A DNA stretch of 9,244 nucleotides from Hymenobacter sp. (GTDB lineage Bacteria; Bacteroidota; Bacteroidia; Cytophagales; Hymenobacteraceae), in assembly GCA_025362615.1 (NCBI GenBank), contig JANYFQ010000570.1, positions 1 through 9,244 on the forward strand, written 5' to 3'. The first letter of the stretch is position 1, and each line of letters opens with the position of its first letter. Both the position numbers and the translations under genes were made by a program. Under the pieces are notes generated by a model, which saw nothing but the letters and a program-made list of their open reading frames with translations, was not told the DNA's origin and did no database searches. Of this stretch, positions 5,970 to 9,244 are shown piece after piece.

Positions 5970-7013
5970 CTACTGGGCCGGTGCGCCGGCCGGAGCCGTG
6001 GGCATCGGCATGGGCATCGGAGCCGGCGCAGGGGCGGCAGCCTTAATGTCGAGCACTTCCACGTCGAATTTCAGCGGCGCGTCGGCCGGAATATCAGCCC
6101 CAGCCCCGGCCTTGCCATAAGCCAACGGGGCCGGAATCAGGAAGATGGCGCGGCTGCCCTTGTTGAGCAGGGCCACGCCCTTGTCCCAGCCCGGAATAAC
6201 TTCGCCCCGGCCGAGCGTGAACTCGAACGGCTGCCCGCCGTGCTTGGCCGACGAGTCAAATTCTTTGCCGCTGAGCAGCATACCGGCGTAGTTCATGCTC
6301 ACGCGCTGGCCCGCTGCCACGTTGGGGCCGGTGCCGGGCTTGAGTATCTGGTAGTAAATGCCCGACGCGTCTTTCTGCATTTTCAGGCCGTTTTTCTTCA
6401 TGTAGTCCTGAATGATAACGTCGTCCTTGGCACCCTGCGTGGTGGCGTATTCGGCCATTTCCTTCTGCTGGGCCGCCATGGCCTTCATTTGCAGCGACTG
6501 CTGTAGTTTCTCGGCCTCGGGGCGCTCAATCAGTTTTTCGGTGCTCACAAAGAGCTGCACAAACGCGCCGCCGCGCTTGAGGGCGGGTGGGGCCGGGCGG
6601 CCTTTGAAGAGCGAATCGAGGGCGAAGCGGAACACGGCGCTGTCGCCGGGTTGCAGCAGGGCGTAAGCCTCTTCGGGGCCGCCTTTGCGCTGCACCTCGC
6701 CCAGCTGCAGCGGTACGCGCGTGTTGTCGAACTGCTTGCGGGTGTTGTCCATGACGGAATCCTTCCCGGTGCGGGTCTGGATGTGGGCCGTCAGGAACTT
6801 GCCCACGCGGTCTTTGTAGGTGGGGTCGCCGTCGGGGCCAATCTCGCGCAGCTCGTACTTGCTGCCCACTTTTTTGAAAATCTTGTACTCGATGCCCGAC
6901 TTGGTTTTCGAGAACTTGGCCGAGCCGAGGTCGTTGCAGCCCACGAGGCTGGCGGTGCCCAGCACGGCAGCCCCAAGGGCCAGCGCCTGAACAGAGCGGA
7001 GGGTAAAACGCAT
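5970..7013 (-). CDS. Tandem FKBP-type peptidyl-prolyl isomerase lipoprotein with Pro/Met-rich tail
   Basis: Encodes 347 aa from the ATG at 7013, chosen because it opens a lipoprotein signal (MRFTLRSVQA... ASLVGC, lipid-bearing C26); the open frame above it lacks family features and contains the promoter box. Residues about 38-163 form a degenerate FKBP-like domain (SGIEYKIFKKVG, FLTAHIQTRTGKDSV, LLQPGDSAVFRF) without the pocket residues. Residues about 165-200 are a Q/K/M-rich helical linker. Residues about 205-325 are a full FKBP domain: Y242, F252-D253, V272-I273, W276, Y299, I308 and F316. The last 20 residues are AP/MP repeats, coded by a short GGCATC-type repeat. It probably assists folding of envelope proteins while anchored to a membrane. 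It is the first gene of the four-gene leftward FKBP run, behind a -7 box at 7055-7062, and shares its layout with the gene at 3646-4638. Confidence 0.9.
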   Translation of the reverse strand: MRFTLRSVQALALGAAVLGTASLVGCNDLGSAKFSKTKSGIEYKIFKKVGSKYELREIGPDGDPTYKDRVGKFLTAHIQTRTGKDSVMDNTRKQFDNTRVPLQLGEVQRKGGPEEAYALLQPGDSAVFRFALDSLFKGRPAPPALKRGGAFVQLFVSTEKLIERPEAEKLQQSLQMKAMAAQQKEMAEYATTQGAKDDVIIQDYMKKNGLKMQKDASGIYYQILKPGTGPNVAAGQRVSMNYAGMLLSGKEFDSSAKHGGQPFEFTLGRGEVIPGWDKGVALLNKGSRAIFLIPAPLAYGKAGAGADIPADAPLKFDVEVLDIKAAAPAPAPMPMPMPTAPAGAPAQ

Positions 7014-7054
7014 GAAAAAGAAAGAAATGAAAAAAATGGCTTGTTGCCGTGGGG

Positions 7055-7062
7055 CAAAGGTA
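7055..7062 (-). promoter_or_regulatory. -7 promoter box (TACCTTTG) for the FKBP gene run
   Basis: The minus strand reads TACCTTTG followed by CCCC, a perfect match to the Bacteroidota TAnnTTTG -7 consensus, 41 bases before the ATG at 7013. The same TACCTTTGCCCC stands 37 bases before ndk. A TTG at 7082-7080 lies 17 bases upstream, slightly short of the usual 19-21 spacing, inside the adjacent hairpin repeat. Confidence 0.6.
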
Positions 7063-7068
7063 CGGGTA

Positions 7069-7159
7069 GCACGGGTTTTCAACCCGTGCGTGGTGGCCGA
7101 AGCAGCCGCAGTGGCCCCGAATTGAAATTGTTGAGCTTGCGCGGGTTGAAAACCCGCGC
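7069..7159. repeat. Inverted pair of REP-like hairpins
   Basis: Two perfect 9-bp hairpins with 3-base loops (7069-7089 and 7139-7159) lie in opposite orientation 49 bases apart. Read in the same sense, both follow TAGCnCGGGTTTTCAACCCG, and they differ only at one stem base pair, A:T in one and G:C in the other, a compensatory change that keeps the stem. The right copy overlaps the stop codon of the nrnA-like gene, which uses the TAG of the repeat. The arrangement resembles paired REP elements of other bacteria. No transposase is nearby. There is no T-tract, so an intrinsic terminator role is unlikely. Confidence 0.8.
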
Positions 7160-8190
7160 TATTCCACCAGCGCGGTGCCCAGCAGGGCTTCCTGGTAGTG
7201 CGGCAACAGGCCCAAAAACCGCGTCACGGTAGCGTCGAGCGGCTGGTAGCTGATGCCACCGGCGGCGTTGTGGTGGCCGCCGCCCTCAAAATTGTCCCGC
7301 GAAAAGTCGCTCACCGAAAAGTCGCCCGCCGAGCGGAAAGAAATTTTGACGGCCGGCCCCCGGTCAATAAAGACGGCGGCGAACACAATGCCCTCAATGC
7401 TGAGGGCGTAGTTCACCAAGCCCTCGGTGTCGCCGGTTTTGCTGTCGTAGGCTTTCAGCTCGTCTTTGGTGATGGCAATGTAGGCGGTGTTGAACTCGCG
7501 GCGCACGATGAGCTTGTCTTTCAAGACGTAACCCAGAAAGCGCAGGCGGATTTCGGTGTGCGAATCGTAGATGCGGCGGTGGACCGACGACAAATCGATG
7601 CCCACCTTGAGCAGCTCGGCGATGATGAGGTGGACGTTGCGCGAGGTGCTCGGGTGCCGAAACGAGCCGGTGTCGGTCATGATGCCGGCATACAGCGCCT
7701 CGCCCATAGCCTTGGTTATCAGGTCCTGGTCGCCGAGGTCGCGGACGATTTCAAAAATTAATTCGGCCGTAGCGGCGGCGCAAGGGTTCGAGAAGCTGAT
7801 GTCGGCGAAGTCTTCGGGCTGCTGGTGGTGGTCGATGAGGACCTTGGTGCCGGGGGCCTGGCGGACGTAGTCGCTCAGCTCGTTGATGCGGCTCAGGGCG
7901 CTGAAATCGAGGCAAAAAATGACCTCGGCGCGGGCGATGAGGTCGCGGACCTGGGGGTCGTTCTGGCGTTTTTCGTACACCACCACTTCGTCGTTGCCGG
8001 CCATCCAGTTCAAAAAAGCTGGGTAGTCCGACGGGGTTATGACGCTGACGTGGTGGCCCTTCTGCTGGAGGTAGCCGGCCCAGGCCAACGACGAGCCGAG
8101 GGCATCGGCATCGGGCTTGTGGTGGGTGGTGATGACAACCTGACGGGGCGAGGCAAGCAGTGCCTGCAAGGCAGCAACGGAAGAAGACAT
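7159..8190 (-). CDS. nrnA: DHH/DHHA1-family phosphoesterase, NrnA-like oligoribonuclease / pAp phosphatase
   Basis: Encodes 343 aa, typical of NrnA. The ATG at 8190 is chosen because it directly precedes the conserved core (MSSSVAALQALL, then TTHHKPDADALGSS); the open frame to 8442 overlaps the ndk start and has no family features. The DHH metal-binding motifs are complete: H23-HKP-D27-A-D29, D95 in FCLDFSAL, D120-H121-H122, and D173 in GIMTDTGSFRH. The C-terminal DHHA1 domain carries GGGHHNAAGG (about 303-312). The family cleaves short RNA fragments of two to a few nucleotides and dephosphorylates 3'-phosphoadenosine 5'-phosphate with Mn2+, in the cytoplasm. It is divergent from ndk, a fellow nucleotide-metabolism gene. 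Its TAG stop lies within a REP-like hairpin. Substrate preference within the DHH/DHHA1 family cannot be read from sequence alone. Confidence 0.9.
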   Translation of the reverse strand: MSSSVAALQALLASPRQVVITTHHKPDADALGSSLAWAGYLQQKGHHVSVITPSDYPAFLNWMAGNDEVVVYEKRQNDPQVRDLIARAEVIFCLDFSALSRINELSDYVRQAPGTKVLIDHHQQPEDFADISFSNPCAAATAELIFEIVRDLGDQDLITKAMGEALYAGIMTDTGSFRHPSTSRNVHLIIAELLKVGIDLSSVHRRIYDSHTEIRLRFLGYVLKDKLIVRREFNTAYIAITKDELKAYDSKTGDTEGLVNYALSIEGIVFAAVFIDRGPAVKISFRSAGDFSVSDFSRDNFEGGGHHNAAGGISYQPLDATVTRFLGLLPHYQEALLGTALVE

Positions 8191-8255
8191 TGGCAACTTA
8201 GAATAAAACCGGGACAACCGACCGACCAGCACGAGCGGTCGGCGGAACCGGGCGG

Positions 8256-8263
8256 CAAATTTC
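8256..8263 (-). promoter_or_regulatory. Possible -7 box for the nrnA-like gene
   Basis: The minus strand reads GAAATTTG, one base off TAnnTTTG, with a TTG 18 bases upstream and the ATG 67 bases downstream of the box. The leader in between contains a 6-bp CCGACC/GGTCGG stem. This is a weak call in the 245-base divergent gap between nrnA and ndk. Confidence 0.25.
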
Positions 8264-8390
8264 GGCACAAATTCGGTTTTCAACACGCATCGGCCCGGCG
8301 ATGGTTCTTTGTGGCTGTTTCTCACCGCCTGGCGGTTTTCATCCAGACACAAAAAACGAAGAGACCGGAAACCCCACCCGTTCACGGACC

Positions 8391-8398
8391 TACCTTTG
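8391..8398 (+). promoter_or_regulatory. -7 promoter box (TACCTTTG) for ndk
   Basis: TACCTTTG, followed by CCCCC, matches TAnnTTTG exactly and lies 37 bases before the ndk ATG, a spacing close to that of the identical box before the FKBP run. No good TTTG -33 box is seen upstream. Confidence 0.6.
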
Positions 8399-8435
8399 CC
8401 CCCGCAACTCCATTTTTTACCTCCAACCCCAACCC

Positions 8436-8858
8436 ATGACAACCAACCGCACCTTCACCATGATTAAGCCCGACGCCGTGGCCGAAAACCACATCGGCGG
8501 CATCCTGCACATGATAGAGCAGGGCGGCTTCCGCATCGTGGAGCTTAAAAAGGTGGCCTTGAGCGCCGAACGCGCCGGCGAGTTTTACGCCGTACACAAT
8601 GAGCGTCCTTTTTACAACGACCTCGTGGCCTATATGTCGAGCGGCCCGATTGTAGCCGCCGTACTCGAAAAAGACAACGCCGTGGCCGACTTCCGCACCC
8701 TCATCGGGGCCACCAACCCGGCCAACGCCGAGGAGGGCACCATCCGCAAAAAGTATGCGAAGAGCATCGAAGCCAACGCCGTTCACGGCTCCGACTCCGA
8801 CGAGAACGCCCGTATCGAAGGTGATTTCTTCTTCGGCCCCGACGAGCGCATCGCATAA
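8436..8858 (+). CDS. ndk: Nucleoside diphosphate kinase
   Basis: Encodes 140 aa, the standard length of bacterial Ndk. It transfers the gamma phosphate of ATP to NDPs and dNDPs through a phosphohistidine, balancing NTP pools in the cytoplasm. The ATG at 8436 gives the classic opening MTTNRTFTMIKPDAV with the nucleotide-binding lysine K11; upstream codons in the same frame are not part of the family. The catalytic histidine is H117 in NAVHGSDSDENA, and GGFRIVELKK, ERPFYNDLVAYMSSGPIVA and RTLIGATNPANAEEGTIRKKY are family-typical. The gene has its own -7 box and a strong terminator, so it is probably monocistronic. It is divergent from the nrnA-like gene. Confidence 0.98.
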   Translation: MTTNRTFTMIKPDAVAENHIGGILHMIEQGGFRIVELKKVALSAERAGEFYAVHNERPFYNDLVAYMSSGPIVAAVLEKDNAVADFRTLIGATNPANAEEGTIRKKYAKSIEANAVHGSDSDENARIEGDFFFGPDERIA

Positions 8859-8879
8859 GCACGCAGCCAGTCGTGCCCG

Positions 8880-8917
8880 AAAAGCGCCCCGAGCCTTGCC
8901 GTTCGGGGCGCTTTTTT
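8880..8917 (+). terminator. Intrinsic terminator of ndk
   Basis: A perfect 13-bp stem (8880-8892 with 8903-8915; AAAAGCGCCCCGA on the left) encloses a 10-base loop and runs into a tract of six Ts. It begins 22 bases after the ndk stop. A shorter GCACG/CGTGC hairpin (8859-8876) directly follows the stop codon. Confidence 0.93.
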
Positions 8918-9065
8918 GTTTTTCGGCGTCTCCCTGTGCCTCTGTGCCGGACACAGGCGGAGAGTTTTTCAGCAGGAAGCGGTTAACTTTTGGGTGGGCT
9001 TGGCGCTTACTTGCGCGCCCGGCGGCGTGCGCCAGGCCTCATATATGCTTTTGTTTTTTTCCTGA

Positions 9066-9244
9066 ATGCCTGAAGCACTGGTTATCGGCGCCGGCTTTGC
9101 CGGCCTTTCGTGCGCGACGGCGCTGGCCGCGCGCGGCTACCGGGTGACGGTGGTGGAGAAGAACGGCCAGGCCGGCGGCCGGGCACGGCAATGGCAGGCC
9201 GACGGCTTCACCTTCGATATGGGGCCAAGCTGGTACTGGATGCC
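9066..9244 (+). CDS. crtI: Phytoene desaturase family (CrtI-type) FAD-dependent oxidoreductase, 5' end only
   Basis: Only the first 59 codons lie in the window; the frame is open at the right edge. The ATG at 9066 is the earliest possible start, since an in-frame TGA immediately precedes it. The N-terminus is a Rossmann FAD-binding fold: ALVIGAGFAGLSCATALAARG (G8-x-G10-x-x-G13), followed by VTVVEKN with E31 placed to bind the ribose, then GGRARQW and F-DMGPSWYWM. That last motif is typical of carotenoid desaturases, which desaturate phytoene toward lycopene at the membrane, consistent with a pigmented cytophagale. A related desaturase or other carotenoid oxidoreductase (CrtD/CrtN group) cannot be excluded from so short a piece. 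The 147 bases between the ndk terminator and this start hold an imperfect CTCC-CTGTG/CACAG-GGAG stem but no convincing promoter box. Confidence 0.82.
   Translation, partial: MPEALVIGAGFAGLSCATALAARGYRVTVVEKNGQAGGRARQWQADGFTFDMGPSWYWM

Noticed and set aside
7139..7159. Intrinsic terminator for nrnA
   Set aside because: The hairpin is strong but is not followed by a T-tract on the minus strand and has an inverted partner, so a REP-like repeat fits better.
7825..8439. Plus-strand open frame between nrnA and ndk
   Set aside because: Mostly antisense to nrnA; the part in the intergenic gap shows no motif, and the ndk promoter box lies within it.

Overview
The window looks like chromosomal DNA of a GC-rich member of the Bacteroidota, most likely a Hymenobacter-type cytophagale. 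This rests on several signs: a type IX secretion protein with a type-A-like C-terminal sorting domain, Bacteroidota-style exported FKBP isomerases, a RecO without zinc-finger cysteines, start codons without clear Shine-Dalgarno sequences, TAnnTTTG-type -7 promoter boxes, and a carotenoid desaturase. The genus is an inference; no marker gene in the window settles it.

Layout, left to right. Positions 182-2494 (+) encode a PorZ-like surface propeller protein of the type IX secretion system (T9SS). A 162-base gap follows, dominated by a 32-bp inverted repeat, and then recO (2657-3379, +). recO converges on a leftward run of four genes, and the gap between them (3380-3647) is filled from stop codon to stop codon by a nested palindromic element. 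The four leftward genes (3646-7013, -) all encode exported FKBP-type peptidyl-prolyl isomerases: a secreted tandem-domain protein, a short secreted one that overlaps its upstream neighbour by one base, a short lipoprotein, and a tandem-domain lipoprotein. Upstream of them lies a pair of inverted REP-like hairpins (7069-7159), one of which overlaps the stop codon of a DHH-family NrnA-like phosphoesterase gene (7159-8190, -). That gene is divergent from ndk (8436-8858, +), which ends in a strong intrinsic terminator. The last 179 bases begin a CrtI-type carotenoid desaturase (9066 onward, +) that runs off the window.

How the parts fit. PorZ and the four isomerases all act outside the cytoplasm. 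A reasonable inference is that the isomerases help fold envelope, T9SS or gliding proteins, though nothing in the sequence proves a shared pathway. RecO (recombinational repair), NrnA (nano-RNA and pAp turnover) and Ndk (NTP balancing) are housekeeping functions. I see no phage, CRISPR, toxin-antitoxin or transposase gene. The most unusual material is non-coding: three palindromic repeat structures wedged exactly between genes, and the tandem block of four FKBP genes.
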